Counted from the stretch's first letter, positions 1 to 8,875 are shown. The stretch: DNA of 64,000 nucleotides from Acherontichlamydia pituitae (GCA_019634675.1 JAHCAX010000002.1:1-64000); one strand, 5' to 3'. Notes: generated by a model from the sequence alone, not told the origin. Program-made: numbers and translations.

Positions 1-786
1 TCCACTGTCAAAACATCTTTGCAAGGTCTTCAGCCTTTGCTTTTCCTTTCGCTTTCACCGTTCATTCAGTTATTCTCAAAAGGAAGTCAAGAACATACAA
101 AATGTCCGCAATTTTCCGCAAATGCTATTTCAAATTTCCTATTTTTTCAGATCCCGTTTCACCTAATTTCTCCTGGGAAAATCGATTTCCGATATTTTTT
201 TTCGAGCCACAATTTTTCTGCTTCGTTCAACGATTAATCAGACTACCAACGGGAACAAGAGGAAATCGGGAAAGGCCTCAATTCCTGTACTAGCGCTTCT
301 TCTAACCAGCCAAGTTAGACATTTGAAGTATTTTTGTTGTAGTTTTATGAGGCTAGCCGTTCTAACGAAAAGTCAGTGGAGTATATATCGAAGACTTTGG
401 ATACGCACAGAAGATACGGTGCATCTCCTATCAGAGGGGCAGTCGAAACGGACTTAGCTGTCATTCGGTCCATGCGAAGCTATGGTAAGTCAGACTTTCC
501 TACAAACTGGCCTGTGTAAAGAATAGCGAAGCTTCCTTGCAGCCTAGAGGCCTTCAATCATTCGCTAATTAAGGTGGAAGCTCAGCTACTGTTGGAGCCA
601 CACAATAGGCAATTCTTTAAGCTGTTTTGTTATAAACTAAGTCCCTTAAATGATGGATAGATTTCACCTCCTACAATACATTCCAAGAGAAACTTTATTT
701 AATAACTTTTAAATTAAGACTGAAATTGCCTATTATTGTTCTTACCCTTATCATAATTTTACATCTTTAAAAAACGGGGAGTTTTT
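1..786. other. Region without a convincing gene
   Basis: No reading frame here looks like a real protein; the two short frames in 19-293 are rich in Phe and Ser and resemble chance translation. From about 346 to 516 one plus-strand frame is open without a good start codon (it reads SNEKSVEYISKTLDTHRRYG and ends in a stop near 518), which could be a gene remnant. The stretch 380-620 is less AT-rich than its surroundings and contains several short complementary segments, so a structured RNA is another possibility. The last 120 bases before 787 are AT-rich and probably hold the promoter of the next gene. Confidence 0.4.
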
Positions 787-1188
787 ATGGCGTTTCAAAT
801 CAATTCTTCACACCTTCTGGCTCATGAAAGCCGTATTATTGGCGAAACGATTCAAAATATATTTGAGCAAGGAAATATTGCAAAATTAACTACTGATCTC
901 GGCTTTGATGTGAATGCGGGGTTTCTTCCTTTAGAAGCAAAAGAATATTCCAAGGGAGTTGTGGAATACGTGCTTGCCACAATCAAAAAAAATCAATTAG
1001 CTCAATCTTGCTATCAAGAGGATAGGGAACCTATCATTCGGGAATTTGCCATCCCTCTAATTGAAGGGGAAATCTCAAAAGTTTGCAAGCTAGTGCCCCG
1101 ATCTCAAATTTCTTATCCTGATGTACGGATAGGCTCCCTGATTAGTCTTGCGATTTCTTGGGTCTTCCCTAGCCGCGATACCCAATAA
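787..1188 (+). CDS. Hypothetical protein, 133 aa
   Basis: I do not recognise a family. The ATG follows a good ribosome binding site (GGGAG, six bases upstream). The product is soluble, with no signal peptide or membrane segment. It has mixed helical segments and a Leu/Ile-rich C-terminal part that ends in a short hydrophobic stretch (ISLAISWVFPS). It converges on the CPBP gene, with only about ten bases between the two stop codons. It probably has its own promoter in the AT-rich region upstream. It could be a lineage-specific chlamydial protein. Confidence 0.5.
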   Translation: MAFQINSSHLLAHESRIIGETIQNIFEQGNIAKLTTDLGFDVNAGFLPLEAKEYSKGVVEYVLATIKKNQLAQSCYQEDREPIIREFAIPLIEGEISKVCKLVPRSQISYPDVRIGSLISLAISWVFPSRDTQ

Positions 1189-1198
1189 GCAAGCGGTC

Positions 1199-1882
1199 TC
1201 AGCTTAAGAAATACGAGCTTAAGTTATAAACAGCATGGGCCATCAATGCGGTTTGAAAATCTAATTGGGTAGCAATTACCGCATAGCCTATCCCACTTGC
1301 CAAGAGTCCCATGGCGCGTCCTGGGTTGTGAGGATTAACTCCGCTCGATCGTTCATGCGAGTATGTAAATCCAACGGCAGAAAACAGGACTGTTGCCAAT
1401 TTGGCAATATCACCAGCAGTGCACCCCATATCGCCTACTGTAAAAAGAGCCGAATTCAACATCTCTGTGTTATCAATTTGGCTAAAGATCACAACCAATG
1501 GCAGCCTGAAAACTAACTCTTCTACCATCGGACATGCAATAACGGAATGGGAAGCGGGATTGTAATCGTTATAAGGAATATGCCGTGTGATCCATTGTGG
1601 AATGTGTATCTTATCGCTTAACGGCGCGGTTACTTTCATGAGCAAAAAGTCGCCTAAATTGCGAAACGGCGCTTTTACGGTTTCTGGAACCAAATTGCTT
1701 ACTGTTAAGCGCCCTCCAGTCAACGATGAACCTTTTTGACCAAGCCATACTCCCATTGAGTTCACAGCCTGCTGTCCAATAGCACATCCGATTACTTTAG
1801 CCCCTGCTTTTACCAGAGAACTGGTAGCTACCGCAGAAACACCTTCATAGACACAACTTGCAGCCTGACCAACAAAGCTCAT
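1199..1882 (-). CDS. CPBP-family intramembrane metalloprotease-like protein
   Basis: The C-terminal half carries the signature of the CPBP (CAAX protease and bacteriocin-processing, Abi) family: an EELVFR motif (EExxxR) followed by hydrophobic helices, and near the end a conserved His in an AHAVYN motif, as in metal-binding membrane proteases. The first ~100 residues are Gly/Ala-rich, with stretches that could insert into a membrane, and match nothing I know. A frame 14 codons longer exists, but the ATG at 1882 follows AAGGGG and is the likelier start. CPBP proteins process prenylated or other membrane proteins or confer immunity to bacteriocins; the substrate here is unknown. The second metal-binding motif (FxxxH) is hard to place. 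Confidence 0.6.
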   Translation of the reverse strand: MSFVGQAASCVYEGVSAVATSSLVKAGAKVIGCAIGQQAVNSMGVWLGQKGSSLTGGRLTVSNLVPETVKAPFRNLGDFLLMKVTAPLSDKIHIPQWITRHIPYNDYNPASHSVIACPMVEELVFRLPLVVIFSQIDNTEMLNSALFTVGDMGCTAGDIAKLATVLFSAVGFTYSHERSSGVNPHNPGRAMGLLASGIGYAVIATQLDFQTALMAHAVYNLSSYFLS

Positions 1883-2188
1883 TTTTTTACCCCTTTTTAT
1901 TTTTAAGTTTTTCGCTTTTTTCAAATCAAAATTTTAATAATTAATTTTAATATTGTCAATTATTTAATTAAATCTATCTATTTATTTAACTCTTTAACAA
2001 TCAGAAGCCTTTAATCAAGAACAGATTTTTACTAAAACTCTTTCCATCTTTTATTTCGTTATAAGTATTTCTATATCAATGGTTTATGCGCTTATAATTG
2101 CATCAAAGAGAGCAATAGGAAGGATTAAGGGCAATAATAAGCCCTAATGACTCTCAATAAAGAAAAAGAATAGATGGGAAAACCCCTA

Positions 2189-3463
2189 CTAACGAATGTA
2201 ACGGTCCCAAGACCCATACCTTTCACGCACGACTCCCCTAGGGATAGAAAGGGCGATTGCAGCAAGCCCAATGACAACAGCATTCCAACCTACGGACATC
2301 GATAGATCGGACCCGATTACCGGCAAGGCGACCAAAAGCAGTCCAAATAAACTGATCACAAACCGCGCCATCCGATAGACTTCGACCATGGAGACCACTG
2401 AGAAGGTGATCATAAAGGGGCCAATGATGTATTCGATCGTGGCCAAGGTCCCGATCCCTGAAAAGAGATAGGGGCTCACCATCAGATATGCACCCAGAAT
2501 CGCCAGCACGACCAGGTTCCAACAGGGATAAAATCCCCAGGCCATTTCCCCTTTTTTACGGTTTCTTGGCCTCGCAACGAGATCTGCACCATTAAGTTTC
2601 TTTCCTTTCCACAGAACCTTCCAAAACGAGTCTCCTTGCGCGACAGCCTTTTTTAGAAAACTGGCCGTTGCAATGAGTTCAGATCCTGAAAGGAGGATCA
2701 TTATCAGCATGCAAGCTGCTGTCGCCAAACACCATGCGCACCAGGCCCCAACAACAACAGGTTGCAGGATGATCAAGACGATGCTGGCTAATCCAACAGG
2801 GACGACAAGAATTCCGAATGAAAACACAAGCCAGGGCATCGTATGCCAACGTCTTGTTCCGCCATGCCATCCTAATAAAAATTCTAATGTATACCCAAAT
2901 GCTCCCAATCCTGCATCGGAAACGGGGAAGTCATGCGAGATCTTCGAGGTAATCACACGCAGCGATCCGTTATTGAAAATAGGATCCCACATCTCATCGA
3001 TATATCCGAGCTGATATGCAGCTAAGTATCGGGAAAATGTCCAACAAAGCATGGCAAGTCCCACGGTCAAGATCCGAGGAAGCCAGCTGGAGGGGTTATA
3101 TGACCATCCTTCTGGTATACCCGATCCTGCTTCGCTCTCAGCAAGGCGGTTGCTTGTCAAATAAAACGATAGAGCGATAAGAATGACGCCGATCAGGGTA
3201 TCATTGAGGTAGTTCAAAGAGGTTGGCGCCCAGAAAACAAGGGGGGCCAACTGCAGCCAAACGCCTAAGCCTGCAATCGACCAGCCTGACCAGACGCGGC
3301 GAGGAGCTAATGAAAGGACGCTAAGGGCGATGATCAGCATCCCTGTCAAGATATCGCTGCAGAGTAGGACTTTGCTTTTAAACTCGAAGGTTAGTGGGAC
3401 AGCAATCAACCAAAAGCCGATCGCAATGCAAAGCAGAGCTACTTTCCTTTTGTTCTCATCCAT
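2189..3463 (-). CDS. VKOR-domain membrane protein flanked by SPW repeats
   Basis: A 424-residue polytopic membrane protein. Residues ~10-105 hold SPW-type repeats (a motif such as GLGVWLQLAPLVFW). Residues ~125-285 resemble a vitamin K epoxide reductase domain, including the active-site pair CAWC within a hydrophobic helix. Residues ~305-410 are again SPW-like membrane repeats. VKOR proteins oxidise quinones and supply disulfide oxidising power to a periplasmic thioredoxin-like partner. The second, loop cysteine pair of classical bacterial VKOR is not visible. The gene lies five bases downstream of the epimerase gene and is surely cotranscribed with it. It may support disulfide-rich envelope proteins, which matter in chlamydiae, but that is inference. 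Confidence 0.7.
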   Translation of the reverse strand: MDENKRKVALLCIAIGFWLIAVPLTFEFKSKVLLCSDILTGMLIIALSVLSLAPRRVWSGWSIAGLGVWLQLAPLVFWAPTSLNYLNDTLIGVILIALSFYLTSNRLAESEAGSGIPEGWSYNPSSWLPRILTVGLAMLCWTFSRYLAAYQLGYIDEMWDPIFNNGSLRVITSKISHDFPVSDAGLGAFGYTLEFLLGWHGGTRRWHTMPWLVFSFGILVVPVGLASIVLIILQPVVVGAWCAWCLATAACMLIMILLSGSELIATASFLKKAVAQGDSFWKVLWKGKKLNGADLVARPRNRKKGEMAWGFYPCWNLVVLAILGAYLMVSPYLFSGIGTLATIEYIIGPFMITFSVVSMVEVYRMARFVISLFGLLLVALPVIGSDLSMSVGWNAVVIGLAAIALSIPRGVVRERYGSWDRYIR

Positions 3464-3468
3464 GTAGG

Positions 3469-4512
3469 CTACCCATGCAAACGGTTTTCATCATACCAGG
3501 TCGTATGGTCTTTCTGGACTTCGCGGGCCCAAAGCGGGATCGTGTCTTGCAGCCGATGTTTGGGCTCCCATCCCAAGAACTTTTTTGCGCGCGAGATATC
3601 GAGGCAATAATGGTCGTCTGCAAAATCGATCATCCAGGGTTTGATGAATGACTTCTTTACAAAAGGAAGATGTTCTTGGAACCAGGCGCCCACTTTTGCA
3701 ACGCGCTTAGGAATGCTCCATGTCTTCCATTCTTTTTTGTGGATAAGCCTTTGCATCTCACGTTGGATCGCTTCATAGCTCATTGTCTCCGGTTCCCCAA
3801 TCAGCAATGTGAGCTCGGATGGAAGGGTCTTCCGTTTCTCCACGCACAGCCAAATCGATTCGATCAGGTCATCCATATGGACAAAGGATGCACCGTGGGA
3901 TGTGTCTCCTGCAAACAGATGGCCTTCCAGTTGATTTTCGTAGATCCTCTGAAGCTGGTTTGAAAGGGGGATCGAATGGCAATCGTCATCGTAGACTCCT
4001 GCTATGCGCAAGATAACACTTGGAATATTGCCTTTCTCTTTGCGGATAATATCTTCGGTCTGCACTTTCGAAAGAGGGTATCCCCATGCTGTCGACAAGG
4101 GAGAGTCCTCTGTGATCTTTTCTCCGACAGCGCAAGGCTGATGCGCCAGCATGGAACTGGAAAAGATAAATTGTTCGACGTCAAACTCCTGGAGCTTTTT
4201 TAACAGGTGCTGAGTTCCTTTAACGGTGATCCGATCATATTGAGAGCTCCACCTGCTGTTGAAGCTATAATAGGCTGCAAGATGGACGAACGATGCGATT
4301 TTTCCTCCATAGGTCTTCATCACATAATCCATAGCTTCCTTGACGCTTTCTTCCGATGCCATGTCCATCAAGACAAATTCGACGTCGGGAAGATGGCCTG
4401 TCAACATAATATCAAAGCCGACGATCTGATATTTTTCGGAAAACCGTTCTGCAGCTTTAAACCCTATCCGTCCGCTGCAACCTGTGATTAGGACTACCTC
4501 GCGCTCAGCCAT
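3469..4512 (-). CDS. NAD-dependent epimerase/dehydratase (extended SDR)
   Basis: The N-terminus has the Rossmann glycine motif of extended short-chain dehydrogenases (VLITGCSGRIG), an Asp-rich second strand (GFDIM) and the catalytic Tyr-x-x-x-Lys (YPLSK) at about residue 155, with Ser-Ser-Ser upstream (IFSSSM). Such enzymes act on nucleotide sugars or similar carbonyl compounds; the substrate cannot be read from the sequence. The reading frame is open six codons further upstream, but the ATG at 4512 directly follows GGAGG. It is the first gene of a two-gene operon with the VKOR/SPW membrane protein. The start is 180 bases from the divergent RNA-repair operon. Confidence 0.8.
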   Translation of the reverse strand: MAEREVVLITGCSGRIGFKAAERFSEKYQIVGFDIMLTGHLPDVEFVLMDMASEESVKEAMDYVMKTYGGKIASFVHLAAYYSFNSRWSSQYDRITVKGTQHLLKKLQEFDVEQFIFSSSMLAHQPCAVGEKITEDSPLSTAWGYPLSKVQTEDIIRKEKGNIPSVILRIAGVYDDDCHSIPLSNQLQRIYENQLEGHLFAGDTSHGASFVHMDDLIESIWLCVEKRKTLPSELTLLIGEPETMSYEAIQREMQRLIHKKEWKTWSIPKRVAKVGAWFQEHLPFVKKSFIKPWMIDFADDHYCLDISRAKKFLGWEPKHRLQDTIPLWAREVQKDHTTWYDENRLHG

Positions 4513-4691
4513 ATGCCTCCATTCGTTCAAATTTTTACTTTACAGTATTTTTCAAATTTTGCAAGTACGAGGTTATAACAAAACGAGCAAAGAGTTATTT
4601 TGCGGGTATCCGCATTTTGCAACTGGCTCTTTTTCTAGACTGTGGACTATAAAGCTATTACACTCGGCTTTTCGTTCTAAATGGGTAAAGA

Positions 4692-5486
4692 ATGGACAAC
4701 CAACGATTATTTTTTGGCGTGCAGATCGAAGCGCCGTGGCCTCATGAACTGCCACAAGGGAGGATCCTTGCGGAAGATGTAAGGCATATCACCGTTGCAT
4801 TCTTAGGCAATGGCAACTTTGCCAATCTCCATAGCAATCTCTCTGCGATCCCTTTGCCCGATTTCAAGATCGGATTTGCCGCGATTGCAGACAATCTCAT
4901 CTTTTTGCCTCGAGAGACGCCGCGGGTCGTTGCTGCCACTGTCCATTGGCTTAATGGGTTCCATTCACTTCTCGATTGGCAGCAATTGCTGGCCCAATGG
5001 CTTATATCTTTGGGATTCCACATGGACAAACGCCCCTTTTTGCCACATATTACCGTGGCAAGAGCACCATTTGATCCCGAGTCTTGGAAAAAAGCCTTCC
5101 ATTCCCTTCCTTTTGTTGCCAAAGCTATCCATCTTTATGAGAGCTTGGGCAATCTTCAGTACAAACCGATATGGACTCATCGATTGATTCCCCCTTTTGA
5201 AGAATTGGACCATACGGCCGATATCGCATTCCTGATACGGGGGGCCAGCCTGCAAGAGATCCACCTTAACGCGCAGATTGCCATGAGCTTTAAACATCCT
5301 TCCCTGATCCGCTATTTTGCCAAAAACCTCTGCAGCAGCCTCGATGAGATCATCATCGATCTGAACAGGATGATCACGGAGATCGACAGCGAGGAAGGTT
5401 CCCCTTTCAAGGCTGTTAGCTTTCATGGCCAAGTGAAACAAACTTCTGAACACGTTTTGACATGGGAGATGATCATCGATGTCTAA
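4692..5486 (+). CDS. 2',3'-cyclic phosphodiesterase (ThpR/LigT) fused to archease
   Basis: Two domains are joined. Residues 1-165 form a 2H phosphoesterase with both HxT motifs, HITV at 32-35 and HITV at 119-122, as in the RNA 2',3'-cyclic phosphodiesterase ThpR. Residues ~169-264 are archease-like: the N-terminal DHTADIAF motif and a C-terminal block (FKAVSFHGQV then WEMIIDV, ending in the conserved Asp) match archease, but the middle is shortened, giving about 95 residues against the usual ~140. Archease activates the RNA ligase RtcB, whose gene follows with an 8-base overlap, so the product should serve the same RNA-repair pathway. The DHTAD and final Asp metal ligands are kept. The fusion makes a shared operon role almost certain; activity of the short archease is not proven. 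Confidence 0.85.
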   Translation: MDNQRLFFGVQIEAPWPHELPQGRILAEDVRHITVAFLGNGNFANLHSNLSAIPLPDFKIGFAAIADNLIFLPRETPRVVAATVHWLNGFHSLLDWQQLLAQWLISLGFHMDKRPFLPHITVARAPFDPESWKKAFHSLPFVAKAIHLYESLGNLQYKPIWTHRLIPPFEELDHTADIAFLIRGASLQEIHLNAQIAMSFKHPSLIRYFAKNLCSSLDEIIIDLNRMITEIDSEEGSPFKAVSFHGQVKQTSEHVLTWEMIIDV

Positions 5487-6912
5487 GCACAACCTAAAAA
5501 AAATCGGCCCATGCACCTATGTCCTGCCTCAAGAAGGGGGAATGAAAGTCCCTGGCCTGATCATCGCTTCGGAACAGCTTTTAGAAGGGATCGATATCGA
5601 AAAGCCTTTGGAACAAGTGCGCAATGTCGCATTCCTTCCCGGAATTGTCGGCTACAGCATCGCCATGCCCGATATCCATTGGGGATATGGGTTTCCTATC
5701 GGCGGCGTTGCAGCGATGGATGCAGAGACGGGAGTGATCAGTCCTGGAGGGGTTGGTTATGATATCAATTGCGGGGTTCGATTGGCGATCGTTCCCGAAC
5801 TCTTTTCATCCATAACTGCCCATGCTAAACAAGACCTCATCCAACGGGTCTTTCAATTTGTCCCTTCTGGCGTCGGGCGAGGACATCGCGGCGGCCAGAC
5901 ATTAAGCGAAGGGGACTACAATCAGCTGCTCAAAATGGGAGCCCGCTGGTCTGTCGACAGAGGATTTGGATTTCCTTCTGACCTCGACCACACAGAAAGC
6001 AACGGAAGGATAGAGGGTGCAGATCCCAAAGCGATCTCTTCCGATGCCAAACTAAGAGGCAGGGACCAGCTCGGAAGCATCGGCTCCGGCAACCACTTTG
6101 TCGAAATCGGAGAAGTTGAAAAAATCTACCTGCCTGCAATCGCGGAAAGCTGGGGTGTTAAAGAAGGGCTGACCTATGTCCTCATCCACTCTGGATCGCG
6201 AGGGTTCGGCCATCAAGTCTGCCAAGACGCATTGAATAGTTTTGTCCGGCAAGGGTACGCAGAAGGACTTCCCGATAAGCAATTGGTCGCAGCTCCGATC
6301 CACAGTCCGGCAGGCCAGCAGTATTTCGGCGCAATGGCCGCAGCGGCAAACTTTGCGTTCAACAACCGTCAGCATATTTTGCATGAAGTCAGACAGGCAT
6401 TCGCCCAGGTTCTCCATATCAAGCCGGAAGATGTCCGCCTGATCTACGACGTCTGCCATAATATCGCAAAGTTCGAAACGCATATCATTGATGGAAAAGG
6501 AAGAAAGCTCTGCGTCCACCGCAAGGGCGCAACGCGCGCTTATGGGCCCGGCGCAGAGGAACTCTCCCCTCTTTTTCAGAAGACGGGCCAGCCTGTCCTA
6601 GTCCCTGGAGATATGGCGAGGGCCTCCCATCTCATGGTGGGTTTAGGCAATCCGCTGACCTGGTGCAGCTCTTGCCATGGCGCCGGCCGAGCAAGAAGCC
6701 GTATCAAATCGATGGCGGCATGGAAAGGCAGGGATATGATCCACCACATGTCCAGCCAAGGAGTCACCGTCCTTGCCACTTCGAAACGGACAATTGCAGA
6801 AGAGATGCCAGACGCCTACAAAGATGTGGATGAAGTTGTCCAGGCAGTCCAAGAGGCTGGTCTTGCAAATATGGTCGCACGATTAAAGCCACACCTTGTC
6901 ATAAAAGGTTGA
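5479..6912 (+). CDS. rtcB: RNA-splicing ligase RtcB
   Basis: Full-length RtcB of 477 residues, the length of archaeal-type enzymes. It joins RNA 2',3'-cyclic phosphate or 3'-phosphate ends to 5'-OH ends using GTP and Mn2+. Metal- and GTP-binding blocks are present: GYDINCGVR (Cys about 98), GSGNHFVEIGEV, HSGSRGFGHQ, the HRKGATRAYG segment, and the CHGAGR block (about residue 400) with the His that receives GMP in known RtcB enzymes. Its ATG lies inside the end of the ThpR-archease gene (ATGTCTAA, 8-base overlap), pointing to translational coupling. No RtcA or RtcR is nearby. Likely roles are repair of cleaved tRNA or rRNA, for example after toxin or stress ribonucleases. Confidence 0.95.
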   Translation: MSKHNLKKIGPCTYVLPQEGGMKVPGLIIASEQLLEGIDIEKPLEQVRNVAFLPGIVGYSIAMPDIHWGYGFPIGGVAAMDAETGVISPGGVGYDINCGVRLAIVPELFSSITAHAKQDLIQRVFQFVPSGVGRGHRGGQTLSEGDYNQLLKMGARWSVDRGFGFPSDLDHTESNGRIEGADPKAISSDAKLRGRDQLGSIGSGNHFVEIGEVEKIYLPAIAESWGVKEGLTYVLIHSGSRGFGHQVCQDALNSFVRQGYAEGLPDKQLVAAPIHSPAGQQYFGAMAAAANFAFNNRQHILHEVRQAFAQVLHIKPEDVRLIYDVCHNIAKFETHIIDGKGRKLCVHRKGATRAYGPGAEELSPLFQKTGQPVLVPGDMARASHLMVGLGNPLTWCSSCHGAGRARSRIKSMAAWKGRDMIHHMSSQGVTVLATSKRTIAEEMPDAYKDVDEVVQAVQEAGLANMVARLKPHLVIKG

Positions 6913-6944
6913 AAACTGCTAAGTCGAAGAAAAAGGGGACCTTT

Positions 6945-7592
6945 ATGCGCAAGCTTGTTTATTCGTCATTATTATGCTTTTCCAGCCTATGTTTTGCCCA
7001 AGATACTTCCCAGCAGCCAACAAGCGATGCAGCTCTCCAGAGGTTAATGGAGGGAAACAAACGGTTCACTTCCGGTCAGCCGATCCATAAGAATTTAGGC
7101 TTGGAAGGGCTTTCTGCTTTAAAAGAAGGACAAGAGCCCTTTGCAATCATCGTTGGATGTTCCGATTCCCGAGTCCCTCCCGAGATCGTTTTCGACCAAG
7201 GGCTTGGAGATATTTTTGTGGTTCGAGTTGCTGGAAATGTCGTCGGACCTATAGAACTGGACTCTGTGGAATTTGCAGTCGATAAGCTTCATTGTCCTCT
7301 GGTCATTGTCTTAGGCCATGAGAACTGCGGCGCTGTGAAAGCAACATTGCTGGGACAAGAAAATGTTCCCGAGCTGGACAACATCTATCCTTTGATCGCT
7401 CCTGCGCTCAAGAAATGCCAGGCGCAAAAAGGGGATATTTTGATGAATGCTATTAAATGCAACGTCAAAGAAGGGGTCGGCTACCTGAAATCGACGCCAT
7501 TGATCGCAAAACACATCGCCGCTAACCGTGTAAAAATTGTGGGCGGCTATTACGATTTTGACCACGGCAAAGTAATGATCATTCCCGACTAA
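6945..7592 (+). CDS. Beta-type carbonic anhydrase with signal peptide
   Basis: Beta-carbonic anhydrase interconverting CO2 and bicarbonate. The zinc and active-site motifs are clear: CSDSRVPPE (Cys, Asp and Arg) and GHENCGAV (His and Cys). The ATG at 6945 follows AGGGGA and begins a Sec signal peptide, MRKLVYSSLLCFSSLCFA, so the enzyme should leave the cytoplasm. An open frame 12 codons upstream begins with TTG and overlaps rtcB by four bases; it is the less likely start. The mature part (~210 residues) has normal family length. It is probably cotranscribed with the RNA-repair genes. Periplasmic beta enzymes are known, but the signal fits a wider pattern in this window. Confidence 0.9.
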   Translation: MRKLVYSSLLCFSSLCFAQDTSQQPTSDAALQRLMEGNKRFTSGQPIHKNLGLEGLSALKEGQEPFAIIVGCSDSRVPPEIVFDQGLGDIFVVRVAGNVVGPIELDSVEFAVDKLHCPLVIVLGHENCGAVKATLLGQENVPELDNIYPLIAPALKKCQAQKGDILMNAIKCNVKEGVGYLKSTPLIAKHIAANRVKIVGGYYDFDHGKVMIIPD

Positions 7593-7622
7593 GAAGTTTT
7601 CTCGCTTTCTTGAACACGCTTA

Positions 7623-7793
7623 AGAGGGTGTTGCTGATTTAAGCTTCTGTCGATTTTTCGGTTCTTTTGAGCCGATTTTTGAGCCAAATGATGAGGGTAA
7701 TATCAACTTTCGATATGACCCTCATCATTTGGCTCAAAAATCGGCCAAAATAATCCAAAAACTCGACGAAGCCTTAATTCAGCAACGCCCTCT
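7623..7793. repeat. Long imperfect inverted repeat (MITE-like), 171 bp
   Basis: Two arms of about 76 bases face each other around a short centre. Each outer end reads AGAGGG(C/T)GTTGCTGA and each inner end reads GAGCCAAATGATGAGGGT. The arms agree at most positions, and the inner ~28 bases are almost perfect. No transposase lies nearby, so it looks like a miniature inverted-repeat element or a large hairpin. It fills the space between the carbonic anhydrase and carrier genes and extends into the end of the latter, supplying its stop codon and last few codons. A related half-copy lies near 20212-20288. It may also act as a two-way terminator. Confidence 0.85.
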
Positions 7794-8747
7794 AAGGTTG
7801 CCTCGTCCCAGCTCAACGAGATAGTTAGCACCTGCCGTCATGAGCGTAATGCTCCATGTCTTTGGGATCATTCCCCGCGCCAGTCCTCGAAGTCCTTGAT
7901 GCGAAGTGATATGGCCAAGCGCAGCCAAGTAAGAAGAACCTCTGGCCTGTTGCGCCTGCTCTCTGACGTAGGGATGAAACTGGAGAACGTTCTTCAATCG
8001 TTCCGGAAGATAGACCGCTGCAGTTGTTAAGACGCCTTGGATGGGAGATTTAATGATTGCGCCTGCCAAAGAATGGGGGTCGATCGGAGTTGCCTCCATG
8101 CAGCGGTTGGCAGCCAGCTCTGAATAGGAGAACATCCACACTGTTGCCGCTTGCCGCAGTCCATTGGCCAAAGAGCCTGCATATAAATGGCTGACGAGCG
8201 ATTGGCCCGGCTGAAGCGACTCTCTGACCCCTTTTCCCGATTGCCACATGGTCCTTGCCGTATCGAAAGGATTGATCATAGCTTCCCCTGCTCCCCAGAG
8301 CAGTGAAACGATGATGGCCGTTTTCAATGTCGCATTCGCATCTTCTCGATCACGAAAATATTGCTCGAAGCCAGGCTTTGCAAAAGTTAATACCCCCACT
8401 TTGATAAACAGCCGAGGAAACTCTTTCAACAAGTGCCCGCTCATCCCTGTAAGGAAATGTCCGCAAGAAGGAGATCCTCCATGCACTTTTCCGCTATAAA
8501 TTTTCCAAATTGCTTGTCGGCTGGTCAAATTATCATGGCAGCAGACGACCGATACCAAATTACAGGCATTAACCGGGACGGCTGAAAGCAGCATCACTTT
8601 TCCGCCTAGCAGGCAAGCTTGCATCGCTTGGGGATAAAAAGAAGTTTTCCCAGTCATACGATCTCCTGGATTGAAAAAATTTGCAGAATGGTAATAATCG
8701 GACCATTTTTTGTTGAGAAGGAATTTCAATTCACGTTTCGCGGCCAA
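7779..8747 (-). CDS. Mitochondrial-carrier-like membrane protein
   Basis: A 322-residue protein with weak threefold repetition like the eukaryotic mitochondrial carrier family. The middle repeat has the carrier signature NPFDTARTMWQ (PxDxxR plus Gln). The ends of repeats one and three resemble the family's Gly-Leu/Arg-Gly pattern (GLRGLARGMIPKTW; LTGMSGHLLKEFPRLF). Repeats one and three have degenerate Px(D/E) motifs (VPVNACN; LPERLKNVLQ). Carriers of this type move nucleotides, phosphate or carboxylates across mitochondrial membranes; a few intracellular bacteria encode them as secreted effectors. The last residues (RGRC) and the stop lie inside the inverted repeat, so the C-terminus may be shortened. 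Function is inferred from motifs only. Confidence 0.55.
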   Translation of the reverse strand: MAAKRELKFLLNKKWSDYYHSANFFNPGDRMTGKTSFYPQAMQACLLGGKVMLLSAVPVNACNLVSVVCCHDNLTSRQAIWKIYSGKVHGGSPSCGHFLTGMSGHLLKEFPRLFIKVGVLTFAKPGFEQYFRDREDANATLKTAIIVSLLWGAGEAMINPFDTARTMWQSGKGVRESLQPGQSLVSHLYAGSLANGLRQAATVWMFSYSELAANRCMEATPIDPHSLAGAIIKSPIQGVLTTAAVYLPERLKNVLQFHPYVREQAQQARGSSYLAALGHITSHQGLRGLARGMIPKTWSITLMTAGANYLVELGRGNLRGRC

Positions 8748-8875
8748 AATTCGATGATTTTAAAACTGCATCCATCGAAAAAACTGGGAATTTGAGTCCA
8801 AATGGAGTTTGCAATTTCCTCTTTGAGACTATATTCTTTTCAAGCAAATAAATAACCCCTTTATCAGGTGCTCCA

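Noticed and set aside
19..293. Two overlapping plus-strand frames of 72 and 63 codons at the left end
   Set aside because: Phe/Ser-rich translation of AT-rich DNA, no ribosome binding site and no recognisable pattern.
6909..6944. Upstream TTG start for the carbonic anhydrase
   Set aside because: The ATG at 6945 has a strong ribosome binding site and begins a normal signal peptide; the upstream part would put 12 charged residues in front of it.
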